64,000 bases of DNA, taken from contig NC_061510.1 of NCBI RefSeq assembly GCF_022539505.1, positions 263,199,687 to 263,263,686 on the forward strand, given 5' to 3'. Positions 1-10,868 of this stretch are shown here, in pieces; within the stretch, counting starts at the first letter, position 1; every line of letters starts with the position of its first letter. The notes beneath the pieces are model-generated. The model was not told the DNA's origin. It searched no databases and saw nothing but the letters and a program-made list of their open reading frames with translations. The position numbers and the translations under genes are program-made. The DNA comes from Lolium rigidum. Taxonomy: Eukaryota; Streptophyta; Magnoliopsida; Poales; Poaceae.

Positions 1-174
1 AGGATTTCTGAAACCAAAAACAGCAGAAAACAGCAATTGGCCCTTCGGCATCTCGTCAATAGGTTAGTTCCGGAAAACGCATAAATATGACATATAATGT
101 GTATAAAACATGTGAGTATCATCATAAAAGTAGCATGGAACATAAGAAATTATAGATACGTTTGAGACGTATCA
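1..174 (-). mobile_element. LTR end of a gypsy-type retrotransposon, minus strand
   Basis: Read on the minus strand from 174 downward, this begins TGATACGTCTCAAACG, the same start as the LTR at 20210, and continues with recognisable but diverged LTR sequence (CATGTTTTATACAC, then CTGTTTTCTGCTGTTTTTGG near position 1). It is therefore the 5' part of an LTR of the same or a close family, pointing the other way. It abuts the plus-strand LTR directly at 174/175. The rest lies outside the window, so its own target duplication cannot be read. Confidence 0.8.
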
Positions 175-1721
175 GTTCCATGCTAGTTATATGACAATAC
201 TCACATGTTTTATATACACTTTACATCATTTTGATGCATTTTCCGGCACTAACCTATTAAGAAGATGCCGAAGCGCCGATCCCGTTTTCTGCTGTTTTTG
301 GTTTCGAAATCCTACACAGAAATATTCTCGGAATTGGACGAAACAAAAGCCCACGGTCTTATTTTCCACGGAGCCTTCCAGAAGTCCGAAGAGGAGACGA
401 AGAGGGGCGACAAGGCGGCCACACCCTAGGGGGGCGCGGCCCCACCTCTGGGCGCGCCGCTCGAGCGTCCCCCGACTCTGCCCCTTCGCCTATATAATCT
501 CTCCGTCGCGAAAACCCTATTACCGAGAGCCACGATACGAGAAAAGTTCCAGAGACGCCGCCGCCGCCAATCCCATCTCGGGGGATTCAGGAGATTGCCT
601 CCGGCATCGTGCCGGAGAGGGGAATCATCACCGGAGGGCTCTACATCATCATGCCCGCCTCCGGATTGATGCGTGAGTAGTTCATCCTTGGACTATGGGT
701 CCATAGCAGTAGCTAGATGGTTGTCTTCTCCTCTTGTGCTATCATGTTTAGATCTTGTGAGCTGCCTATCATGATCAAGATTGTCTATTTGTAATGCTAC
801 ATGTTGTGTTTGTTGGGATCCGATGAATATGGAATACTATGTCAAGTTGATTAATTGATCTATCATATATGTGTTGTTTATGATCTTGCATGCTCTCCGT
901 TGCTAGTAGAGGCTCTGGCCAAGTTGATACTTGTGACTCCAAGAGGGAGTATTTATGCTCGATAGTGGGTTCATGCCTCCATTGAATCTGGGACAGTGAC
1001 GGAAAGTTCTAAGGTTGTGGATGTGCTCGTTGCCACTAGGGATAAAACATCAATGCTTTGTCTAAGGATATTTGTGTTGATTACATTACGCACGGTACTT
1101 AATGCAATTGTCTGTTGTTTGCAACTTAATACTGGAAGGGGTGCGGATGCTAACCCGAAGGTGGACTTTTTAGGCATAGATGCATGCTGGATAGCGGTCT
1201 ATGTAATTTGTCGTAATGCCCTAAGTAAAACTCATAGTAGTCATCATGATATGTATGTGCATTGTTATGCCCTCTCTATTTGTCAATTGCCCAACTGTAA
1301 TTTGTTCACCCAACATGCTATTAATCTTATTGGAGAGACACCACTAGTGAACTGTGGACCCCGGTCCATTCTTTTACATCTGAAATACAATCTACTGCAA
1401 TCTATGTTCTCTGTTGTTCTTTGCAAACAAACATCATTCTCCACACCATACGTTTAATCCTTTGTTTACAGCAAGCCGGTGAGATTGACAACCTCACTGT
1501 TAAGTTGGGGCAAAGTATTGTGATTGTGTTGTGCAGGTTCCACGTTGACGCTGTAATCCCTGGTGTTGCGCCGCACTACACTCCTTCACCAACAACCTTC
1601 ACGTGGCCTTCATCTCCTACTGGTTCGATAACTTTGGTTTCTTACTGAGGGAAACTTGCTGCTGTACGCATCACACCTTCCTCTTGGGGTTCCCAACGGA
1701 CGTGTGCTTCACGCGTCATCA
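175..1721 (+). repeat. 5' LTR of outer element, lacking its first 33 bp
   Basis: It matches 20243-21808 almost throughout and ends ACGCGTCATCA at 1721, like the 3' LTR at 21808. Position 175 (GTTCCATGCTAG) corresponds to 20243, so the TGATACG terminus is missing, replaced by the antisense LTR at 1-174. It also lacks about 17 bp present in the 3' LTR near 20531-20547. A TATA box lies at 490-496. Short open frames here are not genes. Confidence 0.85.
490..496 (+). promoter_or_regulatory. TATA box of outer-element 5' LTR
   Basis: TATATAA inside CCTTCGCCTATATAATCTC, conserved at 20578-20584 in the 3' LTR. It lies mid-LTR, where an RNA polymerase II core promoter of a plant retrotransposon is expected, with CGAAAACCCTATTACCGAG just downstream as a probable transcript start region. 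Confidence 0.6.
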
Positions 1722-1829
1722 AGCTAAATTTCTGGCGCCGTTGCCGGGGAACTGAAGAAAAAAGTTACACCACAGAGATTGCTAACTCCCACGGCAACAG
1801 CTAAATTTCTGGCGCCGTTGCCGGGGAGA
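1722..1829 (+). other. Primer-binding site, present twice in tandem
   Basis: Directly after the LTR the stretch AGCTAAATTTCTGGCGCCGT continues to TTGCCGGGGA (1722-1750). The same stretch recurs at 1799-1828, about 77 bp later, and is followed by GATCAAGACACGCTGC. TGGCGCC-type sequences next to an LTR serve as the tRNA primer-binding site. The copy adjacent to the LTR is in the normal position. The second copy must be a local duplication or the product of template switching during reverse transcription. Confidence 0.75.
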
Positions 1830-2009
1830 TCAAGACACGCTGCAAGGGGAGTCTCTCACATCCAATCTCTTTACTTTGATTATTGTCTTGCTTTACTTTA
1901 TTTTATTTACTGTTTTGTTTGCTTTCTTTATATCAAAAACACAAAAAATAGTTACTTGCATTTACTTTATTTAATTCAGTTTGCTTTACTTACTGTTATT
2001 ACTGTTAAA

Positions 2010-2886
2010 ATGAATACTCCTGAGAACACTAAGTTGTGTGATTTCACTAGCACCAATAATAATGATTTTATATGCACTCCTATTGCTCCACCTGCTACTA
2101 CAGCAGAATTTTATGAAATTAAACCCGCTTTACTAAATCTTGTTATGAGAGAGCAATTTTCCGGTGTTAGTTCGATGATGCTCGCTGCCCATCTTAATAA
2201 TTTTGTTGAACTTTGTGAAGTGCAAAAGTATAAGGATGTAGATGGAGATATTATAAAACTGAAATTGTTTCCTTTCTCCTTAAGAGGAAGAGCTAAAGAT
2301 TGGTTGCTATCTTTGCCTAAGAATAGTATTGATTCATGGACTAAATGTAAAGATGCTTTCATTGGTAGATATTATCCTCCTGCTAAAATTATATCTTTGA
2401 GAAGCAGTATTATGAATTTTAAGCAATTGGATAATGAACATGTTGCTCAAGCATGGGAAAGAATGAAATCTTTGGTAAAGAATTGCCCTACCCATGGACT
2501 AACTACTTGGATGATCATCCAAACTTTTATGTAGGATTGAATTTTTCTTCGAGGAACCTATTGGATTCAGCTGCTGGAGGTACTTTTATGTCCATCACTT
2601 TGGGTGCTGCAACAAAGCTTCTTGATGATATGATGATCAACTACTCTGAATGGCACACTGAAAGGACTCCTCAAGGTAAGAAGGTAAATTCTGTTGAAGA
2701 AACCTCTTCTTTGAGTGATAAGATTGATGTTATTATGTCTATGCTTGTTAATGGTAGATCGAATGTTGATCCTAATAATGTTCCTTTAGCTTCATTGGTT
2801 GCTCAAGAAGAGCATGTTGATGTGAACTTCATTAAAAGTAATAATTTCAACAACAATGCTTATAGGAATAATTTTGGTAACAACAA
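2010..2886 (+). pseudogene. Outer-element gag, 5' part (frameshifted)
   Basis: The frame opens at ATG 2010 (MNTPENTKLC) and contains a Retrotransposon_gag-type core: LNNFVELCEVQKYKD, LFPFSLRGRAKDWLLSLP and WTKCKDAFIGRYYPP. A frameshift near 2530 moves the continuation (NFSSRNLLDSAAGGTF, then DKIDVIMSMLV) to another frame. The Asn-rich tail (NNNAYRNNFGNNN) is cut at 2886 by the nested element and resumes at 16576. Gag normally packages element RNA in virus-like particles; this copy is broken. Confidence 0.85.
2882..2886 (+). repeat. Target-site duplication, left (AACAA)
   Basis: AACAA directly precedes the TGTCGGGG start of the nested element and is repeated exactly at 16571-16575 after its last base. 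Five bp is the expected size for an LTR retrotransposon, and removing one copy plus the element rejoins the outer gag frame. Confidence 0.95.
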
Positions 2887-3772
2887 TGTCGGGGGGAAGA
2901 CCCCGGGTAGGGCAATGGACGCGGAGCAGCCGGCTGGCCACTGGCCGGCTCGCGGCAAAGGCCGGCTGAGGAGCAGCCGGCTGGCGCCGTGGCCGGCTGG
3001 TCCGGAAGCCGGCTGGCTCTAGGTCCTAGTCGGCCTGGTTACGGCCGCCAATGCTGTAGCTGGGCCGGCTTCTACAAGCCATATCCGACTGGGGGTGTGT
3101 ACCTCAGACCGACTCGAGGCTGGCGAGTCTTGCACTGGAAGGAACCGGGTTGGTGATCCGGGTTCCCAAAGTCCACGCTGACTTCATCTTCCGTAAAGCG
3201 CGGGGCACTGTGGAGCAACAGTGCCACGCGCCGGACAGGCCATCATGGCTAACGACGATCCGTACTGGCTACAGTGGCTGACGGCGACAGGGACACCTCC
3301 TCTCCATACCGCTGACCTGGGCAGCCGGATGGGACAGGCCACTACGCCTCAACGGCTCCTGACGTCACTGCCTCGGGAAGGAGCGGAAGCCGGAGCCGGC
3401 CAAGCCGGCCAGTAGACTATAGGATCTTATATGTAAAGTGCCGGTGCCTATATAAGCCGCACTACCCCCTCTCGTGCGGGGATCGATCATTCTCACTTCA
3501 TTCCACCCTTAGCGCTGCCCCGTGAGAGAGACCATCGTCTCCCTTAGCCTCCCAGGAGCAGCCGGACACAGCTCTAGGAGCATCATTGTACTGTGTGATA
3601 TCTTATACACTCTAGCAGGAGTAGAGGTTTTACCTCCATCGGAGGGCCTCGAACCTGGGTACGTCGCCGTGTCGCTCGTGCCCATACCCGCTTCCGGATA
3701 CCGCCGTGAGATCTCTCAGGGACCACCTTCGATTAGCCACCCTATGGCATATGCCGTGACGATACCACGACA
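2887..3772 (+). repeat. 5' LTR of nested element
   Basis: It starts TGTCGGGGGGAAGACCCC and ends GATACCACGACA, with TG...CA termini. It is 886 bp against 890 bp for the partner at 15681-16570, with scattered substitutions and small indels between them. TATA box at 3449-3456 (TATATAAG). GC-rich with many GCCGG motifs. Confidence 0.95.
3449..3456 (+). promoter_or_regulatory. TATA box of nested-element LTR
   Basis: TATATAAG within GTGCCTATATAAGCCGCAC, conserved in the 3' LTR at 16245-16251. GGGATCGATCATTCTCACTT follows shortly and is a plausible transcript start region. Confidence 0.6.
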
Positions 3773-3792
3773 TTTGGCGCCCACCGTGGGGC
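3773..3792 (+). other. Primer-binding site of nested element
   Basis: TTTGGCGCCCACCGTGGGGC lies immediately inside the 5' LTR. TGGCGCC followed by a GC-rich stretch is the usual form of the tRNA primer-binding site in plant gypsy elements. The specific tRNA was not assigned. Confidence 0.8.
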
Positions 3793-4089
3793 CTTCGAGC
3801 ATCCTCGGCCGGTGTCTTCATCCGGACGGGCCTCACCATCACCACCGGCGAGCGAGTCGCTTCAGGCTTGATCTGGAGATTCGGCTCCCTCGACTGCGTC
3901 AGCGACAACGCTGGCTGCTTCGCCGACCGGCCCTTCCCAGCCGGCGGCGGCGTCATCTCCTTCGGCGGCCACGACGTCTACGTCGCCACCGTCGCACCGC
4001 CGCGCTACCCGCGGCAGGTGCTGCGCTGCGCCAGCCCTCCTCCGCGAGCCGGCAGCAGCGCTCCCGCCAGCCCCGCCATCGTGCAAGTC

Positions 4090-6127
4090 ATGATGGCTGG
4101 CGAGGAGTTCCCCTCCAAGTCCACGCGCATCCGCGGCCCCGACCTGGAGCGCGACGTCGGCGGGCACGCATCCGCATCAGGCGCAAAGGCGCCACCACCA
4201 CCATCCCGGCTGGAGCAAGTCCGGGCAAAGCTGAGCACTCCGCTCACCACCGGCGCCGGCACCGACGCCGCCGCCGTTGAGGCAGACCTGGAGGCGCACC
4301 GCGTGCTCCTCCTCAAGCAGACCGAGGAGCTGGCTGCTGCTAAGCGCCAGTGGGACATCACCCAGCGCGAGTACAACCGCGCCCACGGCCTCACCCCAGG
4401 CGGCGACAACCCCGGCCGAGCCGGCCAGATCCGCCGCAGAGGCCGCGACCTAGGCGCCGAGATCGACCGCGACGGCGCGGACGAGCCGGCTCCGTCAATG
4501 GAGCTGCCCATCTACAACACCCCCGACAAGAACATGCTCGCGGCCGAAGCCGCCGCAGAAGAGCTCCACCGCCTCGAGGGCGAAGAGTTACGCCGCCAGA
4601 CTACGCGGGTGACTGAGTTGGTGAAGGCTGCCAACAGGCAGTCGAAAGACCCCAGGTACGCCCGAGACCCTAGAGCTTCTCACGCTCGTGGTGCCGCAGG
4701 CAACGCCAGGGATACGGCCGAGTCCACCTCCCCAGCACCAAAACGGCGCAATGACTCCCGCGCCACGCACGCAACCTCGAGCCGGCCGAGCCACCAGCCC
4801 GGGCGGCGGCGGCAGCGCAGCCGGGCTCCACCAAGCCGGAACCAGGAGCAAGACTCCGAGCCTCGACGCCCACACCGGCCGGCTCCCGAAGCCAGCGGCG
4901 CTCGCCAGCCGGCCCACTCTCGGCTGGGCCCGCGCATCGAGCCAACAGACGCCCGGGACCGCCTCGACCGGCTGGTTCAATCCCGCATCGCGGAAGAAGA
5001 AGGGCCAGCCGGCCCAAAGTGCTTCGGGCCGCGGATCCTCAACGAGCCCATGGTCGACGGCTTCCAGCTCCCGCGCGACACCCCCAAGTACGACGGCACC
5101 GCCAAGCCGGAAGACCGGCTGCTCGGACTACTCCACGGCGGTCGGCATCGCCAAGGGCAACAAGCGGCTGGGCCGTGCGCTACTCCCCCTCATGCTGCTC
5201 GGCTCCGCCCGCACGTGGCTCAACAACCTGCCGGCCGGCAGCATAAACGGCTGGCTGGACTTCGAAGCCGCCTTCATCGGCAACTTCACCGGCACCTACC
5301 GCCGGCCGGGTCGCCCTCAACGGCTTGAGATGTGCAAGCGGGGCCCGGACGAGACGGATCGCGCGTACCTAACGCGGCCGGTGCGAGATGCGCAACTCCT
5401 GCGAGGGCGTGCACGAGATGCAAGCCATCAGCTTCTTCATGGGAGGCTGCCGGCCCAACACCATGCTGTGGCACAAGCTACGCCGCAGCGAGCCCAAGAC
5501 GATGGCCGCCTTGATGGTCATCGCAGACAAGTACGCGCTGGCGGAGGAAGCCGGCAAGGCGCCGGCTGATATCTCACCGGCCCCAGCAAGACGGGACAAC
5601 AATAAGCCGGCTGAGCACAAGCCGGCCGAAGGCGGCTCGCATGGCAGCCGGCGGGACAACTACCGCGGCAAGCGTCACAGCGACCAGCCGGACCGCCGGT
5701 ATGGTTCCGCCCATGTGGCAGCCGTGTCGGACAACGCGGCAGGCGGCAGCCGCCGCCAGAAGCAAACAGACCGGCAATGGAAGCCGAAGTACACCTTCGA
5801 GCAGATGCTCGACTCGCCGTGCAAGTACCACAGCGGCAAGAACCCCTCCAACCACACCACCCGCGACTGCCACTTCATGAAGCGGCTGACGAGCGGTGAA
5901 CCCCTCCCGCCCCCACCCCCGCCTCCTCCAGCCGGCGGGCCGGGTGGCCAAGGCGGCGCAGAGAACGCCAACCTCGAGCACCACGAGGCTAACCAAGTGC
6001 AGCATGGCCGATATCTGGCCGAAGATGCTACCTACATCATCTTCACCTCCGAGCCCGAGGACAAGACGAGCCGGCGAGCCGTTCCCTCGAGGTCAACGCG
6101 GTCATACCGCCGGTCCCCCAGTACCTA
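4090..6127 (+). pseudogene. Nested-element gag, with frameshifts
   Basis: The best start is ATG 4090 (MMAGEEFPSK). The first part has an Ala/Glu-rich region (VEADLEAHRVLLLKQTEELA) and a long basic, Pro/Arg-rich linker. The capsid-like core (LLPLMLLGSARTWLNNLP, INGWLDFEAAFIGNF) lies in a second frame after a shift near 5120. A third frame from about 5388 carries MQAISFFMGGCRPNTMLWHK and a CCHC-like cluster (CKYH...HTTRDC), the usual nucleic-acid-binding knuckle at the Gag C-terminus. The polyproline run at 5908-5937 is low complexity. At least two frameshifts make it non-functional. Confidence 0.8.
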
Positions 6128-6847
6128 AACTGGTCAGAGCAGGCCATCACCTTTGATCGCCGCGACACACCGGCTGTCCTGCCGAAGCCGGGCAGCTACG
6201 CCTTGGTCCTCGACCCCACCATCGACACGACTCGGCGCAGCGTGCGATTTTCGCGCGTCCTCATCGACGGCGGCAGCAGCATCAACATCCTCTACCGCGA
6301 CACCGCCCGCAAGCTGGGCATCCAGGAGGCCGAGTTGCGCCCCACCCCCACCGTTTTCCATGGCATCGTGCCAGGCCACTGCTGCCAGCCGATTGGCCGG
6401 ATCACGCTGGAGGTGATGTTCGGGAAGCCGGATCACTTCCGCACCGAGAGAATCGAGTTCGAGGTGGTGGACCTCGTGAGTCCCTACCACGCGCTCACGG
6501 GCAGGCCGGCCACGACCAAGTTCATGGCGGTGCCCCACTATGGGTACCCGAAGATGAAGCTGCCTGGCCCAAAGGGGGTCATCACCATAGCCGGCGACTA
6601 TCGCCGCTCCATGGACTGCGCCACGCGAGCTCCAAGATGGCCCGGACGGCTGGTCATCGCCACCGAGAAGCAGCTCATCCACGACGCCGTCGCCCTCGCC
6701 AAGGCCGCGCGGACGGACATGCCGGCTGCGGGCAACCCGGCTGGGACGACCCACTTCCGGCCGGCCGACAACACCAAGAAGATCCTGCTGGACCCGGCGC
6801 AGCCGGCACAGTACGTCACCATCGGTGCCGGCTTGAGCAAGAAATAG
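6085..6847 (+). pseudogene. Nested-element aspartic protease
   Basis: Continuing from gag in another frame (AVLPKPGSYALVLDP), the retropepsin active-site motif reads VLIDGGSSINILY near 6260, a form common in this lineage (D-G-G instead of D-T-G). A flap/second-half region follows (VVDLVSPYHALTGRPA). The frame ends at TAG 6845-6847, before RT. In a functional element this enzyme would cut the Gag-Pol polyprotein. Confidence 0.8.
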
Positions 6848-8262
6848 GAAAGCGAGCTCACCCGCTTCCTCCGTGAGAATCGGGACATCTTCGCATGGAC
6901 TCCAAGAGACATGCCGGGTGTGCCGAGGGAGTTGGCTGAGCACCACCTCCACGTCCGGCCTGACGCCAAGCCGGTGAAGCAGCCTCTCTGGCGCTTCGCC
7001 GAAGAACGAAGGAAGGCCATCGGTGAAGAAATCGCCCGGCTGCTGGCAGCCGGCTTCATCATGGAAGTACTGCACCCGGACTGGTTGGCAAACCCGGTCC
7101 TGGTTTTGAAGAAGAACGGCTCCTGGCGCATGTGTATCGACTACACCAGCCTCAACAAGGCGTGCCCGAAGGACCCCTTCCCCCTGCCGCGCATAGATCA
7201 AGTCATAGACTCGACTGCCGGCTGTGAATTGTTGTCTTTTCTAGATGCCTATTCAGGCTACCACCAGATTCCTTTGAATCCGGATGATCAAATAAAGACT
7301 TCGTTCATTACCCCGTACGGGGCTTACTGCTACACGACTATGCCGTTCGGCTTGAAAAATGCAGGCGCCACCTACCAAAGGTGCATGCAAAAGTGTTTGC
7401 AGGATCAAATCGGCAGAAACGTTCACGCATATGTGGATGATGTCGTTGTAAAAACCAAGGAGATGCCTACCCTCCTGGATGACCTGAGAGAAACCTTCAC
7501 CAATCTGAGAAGATTTCGGATGAAGCTCAACCCGGCCAAGTGCACATTCGGCGTGCCGGCCGGCTAACTCTGGGCTACCTCGTCTCTCGGCGAGGAATCG
7601 AAGCCACCCGGAGAAGATCAGTGCCATTGAGAAGATGGAGTTGCCGCAGTGCCTCAAGGACGTCCAGAAGTTCACTGGCTGCCTGGCTTCCTTGAGCCGC
7701 TTCGTCAGCCGGCTGGGGGAGAAGGCACTGCCCCTGTACCAATTGATGAAGAAGGCGGACAAGTTCGTCTGGTCACCACAGGCGGATGAAGCCTTCCGTG
7801 ACTTAAAGCGCGTGCTCTCAACCGCGCCAATCCTTGCAACGCCGGGTTCAATGGAGCCGATGCTGTTGTACATCGCAGCCACCAACCGAGTGGTTAGCGT
7901 TGTCCTGGTGGTGGAGCGCAAAGAAGCCGAAAACAGAGAGCAGCTGGTCCAGCGCCCAGTCTATTACCTCAGCGAAGTGCTCTCCCAGTCGAAGCAAAAC
8001 TACCCCCACTACCAGAAGGTCACCTATGGTGTCTACATGGCGGCCAAGAAGCTCAAGCACTACTTCCAAGAGCACCCCATCAGGGTGGTTGCCACAGCGC
8101 CTTTGGCGGAAATCATCGGCAGCAAGGATGCCAACGGCCGGGTTGCCAAGTGGGCCCTGGAGCTAGCCGCCCACACCATCCTCTACGAGCCACGCACGGC
8201 CATCAAGTCGCAGATCCTCGCGGACTTCTTCGTCGGCCGGGCTGAGATGCAATATCTGCCGC
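6848..8262 (+). pseudogene. Nested-element reverse transcriptase and RNase H
   Basis: RT motifs are clear and in order: NPVLVLKKNGSWRMCIDYTS, LNKACPKDPFPLPRID, FLDAYSGYHQIPL, TTMPFGLKNAGATYQR and the catalytic AYVDDVVVK near 7428. A stop and frameshift at about 7565 separate this from the connection and RNase H region (FTGCLASLSRFVSRLGEKALP, then FRDLKRVLSTAPILATPG and YLSEVLSQSKQNYPHYQK). These normally copy element RNA to DNA and remove the RNA strand. The first aspartate of RNase H is changed (LLYIAATNRVVSVVLV instead of D-AS-GAVL). Non-functional as it stands. Confidence 0.88.
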
Positions 8263-8990
8263 TTGTGCCGGATTCCACACATTGGAAGATGCACTTCGAC
8301 GGCTCGAAGATGCGCAACGGCTTGGGAGCCGGCATCGTCATCACCTCTCCCAAGGGAGACCGGCCCGGACTACGTCCTGCAGATCCACTTCGCCGCGTCC
8401 AACAACGTGGCGGAGTATGAAGCGCTCATTCATGGGCTGAAGCTGGCCAAGGAGATTGGCGTGCGTCGCATACTATGCTTCGGCGACTCCGACTTAGTCA
8501 TACAACAAGCATCTGGCGACTGGGATGCGAAGGACGCCAACATGGCCTCATACCGCTTCCATGTCCAGCAGCTATCCGGCTTCTTCGACGGCTGCGAATT
8601 CCACCATGTGCCACGAGCAAACAACGAGGCGGCTGATGCCTTGTCCAAGATTGGCTCAACCCGGCAAGCCATTCCGCCGGGCATCGCCTTGGCGGTTATC
8701 AAGAAGCCGTCCATCATACCGTCACCGTATTCGGATTCAATATTCGTGCCGGCTGACCCGGGGGCTGCTCAGCCGAACCCGGGGGCTTCGTCGCCCAAGT
8801 CGGGGGCTAACAAGCCGAACCCGCCGGCTACCACGCCGAACCCGGAGACTTCTCAGTCTAACCCGGGGGCTTCATCGCCAAACTCGGGGGCTAGCAAGCC
8901 GAACCCGCCGGCTAGCAAGCCGAACCCGGCGACCATGCAGTCGAAGCCGGAAGCTCCCACGCGGGAGGCCTTGTTGGTCAGCGTATTCGA
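8263..8990 (+). pseudogene. Second (archaeal-type) RNase H and repetitive linker
   Basis: HWKMHFDGSKMRNGLGAGIV, then after a frameshift at about 8370 SNNVAEYEALIHGLKLAKE, LCFGDSDLVIQQASGDWDAK and VPRANNEAADALSKIG, give the D...E...D...D pattern of an RNase H fold separate from the one fused to RT. An extra RNase H between RNase H and integrase is characteristic of Tat-lineage plant retrotransposons. It is followed by the Pro/Asn/Ser repeat region 8755-8945. Its role in this lineage is thought to be primer removal; this copy is frameshifted. Confidence 0.82.
8755..8945 (+). repeat. In-frame tandem repeats between RNase H and integrase
   Basis: About eight to ten units of 18-24 bp on the theme CCGAACCCGGGGGCTTCG and CCGAACCCGCCGGCTAGC encode repeats such as QPNPGASSPKSGANKPNPP and KPNPPASKPNPAT. 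The composition suggests a flexible, unstructured spacer between two enzyme domains. Unit number probably varies between copies. Confidence 0.8.
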
Positions 8991-10277
8991 GATAAGATGC
9001 GTACCTTCATGGGCACAAGAATTCCTCTCCTACCTCACCGACGGTGTGTTGCCTGATGATAGAGTCCAGGCCAGGCAGATTGAGAGAAGGGCCAAGGCCT
9101 ATACAATCATCAACCACGAGCTGTACAAACGCAGCGTAAGTGGGGTGCTCCAGCGGTGCGTCGAGCCGGCTGAAGGGATTGAACTCCTACGGGAAATCCA
9201 TCAGGGTGAGTGCGGCCATCACGCCTCCTCTAGAGCCATAGTGGCCAAAGCTTTCCGGCACGGTTTCTACTGGCCGACTGCGCTCAGAGACGCAGAAGAA
9301 CTGGTGAAGAAGTGCAACGGCTGCCAACGCTTTGCCAAGCAAAGGCACACGCCGGCTTCCGCCTTGAAGACCATCCCCATTACTTGGCCATTTGCTGTAT
9401 GGGGCTTGGATATGGTGGGCCCATTCAAAACAGCCCGAGGCGGCATGACTCATCTCTTGGTGATGATTGACAAATTCACTAAGTGGATCGAAGCCAAGCC
9501 AATCAAGAAGGCTGGACGGCTCCACAGCCGTCACATTCCTCAAGGAAATAATCGTGAGATATGGCTACCCGCATAGCATCATCACCGACAATGGCAGCAA
9601 CTTCGCCGAAGGCATCTTCAAACGCTACTGCGAGGAGATGGGAATCCGGATGGACTTATCTTCCGTGGCACACCCGGAGACCAACGGCAAGTGGAGAAGG
9701 CTAATGGCTTGATCCTAGCCGGCATCCGGCCCCGGCTGGTGGAGCCGCTTGAGCGCTCGGCCGGGCTGCTGGATTGAAGAGCTGCCCGGCGTCTTTGTGG
9801 AGCCTGCGCACGACGCCAAACCGCTCGGTCGGCTTCACACCCTTCTTCCTCGTATACGGGGCCGAAGCCGTCCTGCCGATCGATATCGAGCACGACGCGC
9901 CAAGGATCAAGCTCTACACGAAGGCTGAAGCCAAAGAGGCTCGCGAAGATGGAGTCGACCTGGTTGAAGAGGTCCGGCTGATGGCCGAGTCCAGGTCAAC
10001 CGTATACCAGCAAAGCCTCCGTCGCTACCACAGTCGGAAGGTCAAGACCTTAGCATTCCGAGAAGGAGACCTAGTGCTCCTGCTGATCCAACGGACAGCC
10101 GGACAGCATAAACTAGCATCTCCATGGGAGGGTCCCTTCATCGTGAGCAAGGCAGTAGGCAATGACTCCTACTATCTCATAGATGCCCAAGAGGCCAAAA
10201 AGAACAAGGCAAGCAAAACTGACGAAGAGACTAAACGTCCCTGGAATGTCAGGTTGCTTCGACCATTTTACACATGA
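8991..10277 (+). pseudogene. Nested-element integrase
   Basis: The N-terminal zinc-binding HHCC motif is present (GHHASSRAIVAKAFRHGFYW with CNGCQRFAK). The core has LDMVGPFKT (first D) and IITDNGSNFAEGIF (second D). The segment expected to carry the catalytic Glu follows HPETNGK but is shifted out of frame at about 9690. Another frameshift lies near 9525. The C-terminal part (FTPFFLVYGAEAVLPIDIE, FREGDLVLLLIQ, NVRLLRPFYT, stop at 10277) is in its own frame. Integrase inserts element DNA and makes the 5-bp target duplication; this copy is broken in at least two places. Confidence 0.87.
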
Positions 10278-10868
10278 GAGGAGGAATGTATGTATCCCTT
10301 GTATCCCTTTTGTAAGCTATGAAAAGCATGCGCCAAGAGCGCCGTTTCCGACAAGTGTTTCGCATACTCTACTTCGTTTCGCCAATTGGCTTGAACCCTT
10401 TCACGCGGCCGGTCAGTAACGTGATCCGGTTTCCGACAGCCGGCTTCCGATCCAGCTACAGACCGCAACCCGGCTGTCCGGCTGGCGGGAGTAAGGCCTA
10501 GGGAGCCGGCACGCGAAAAACGACTAAGGGAAAGAGTAAAAGCGAGTTGACTTGCAAATTTTCATAAAAGTGCCGGATTGCCGAATTCAGCTCGTTCGGT
10601 CGAAATCTCGTCGGCCTCCCTCGGCGGCCCGCTCTTGATCCGGCGACGGATCGCAAGTCGGACGTACGACCGGCAAGAGCACAGCCAAAGAGTGGGGCGG
10701 ATAGGAAAAAGCGAACAAGTCGAAAGAAAGCAACTCGGCACACAAATGATTAACAAACACATTAAAGTGTGCCTTAATAAAAGGATAATAATATTGTCTT
10801 ACATATGCACCCGGCATCCCGGGGATTTAACGAGTTGTCTTGCAAAAGCATAAGGATAACAGGAAAAG
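10278..10868. other. Spacer between integrase and antisense gene
   Basis: No coding signal on either strand. The GC-rich sequence, with several CCGGC and GCCGGC words, matches the rest of the element. It may hold the polyadenylation region of the antisense gene, whose stop lies at 10869-10871. Confidence 0.5.

Noticed and set aside
996..1648. Open frames within the outer 5' LTR
   Set aside because: They are inside the LTR, recur with disruptions in the 3' LTR and have no protein features.
3862..5017. Several long minus-strand frames opposite gag
   Set aside because: High GC at third positions removes stops on both strands. The plus strand carries the gag core.
6134..7201. Minus-strand open frame of 355 codons opposite protease/RT
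   Set aside because: It is a shadow of the GC-rich plus-strand pol gene, which has unmistakable RT motifs; the antisense translation has no family features.
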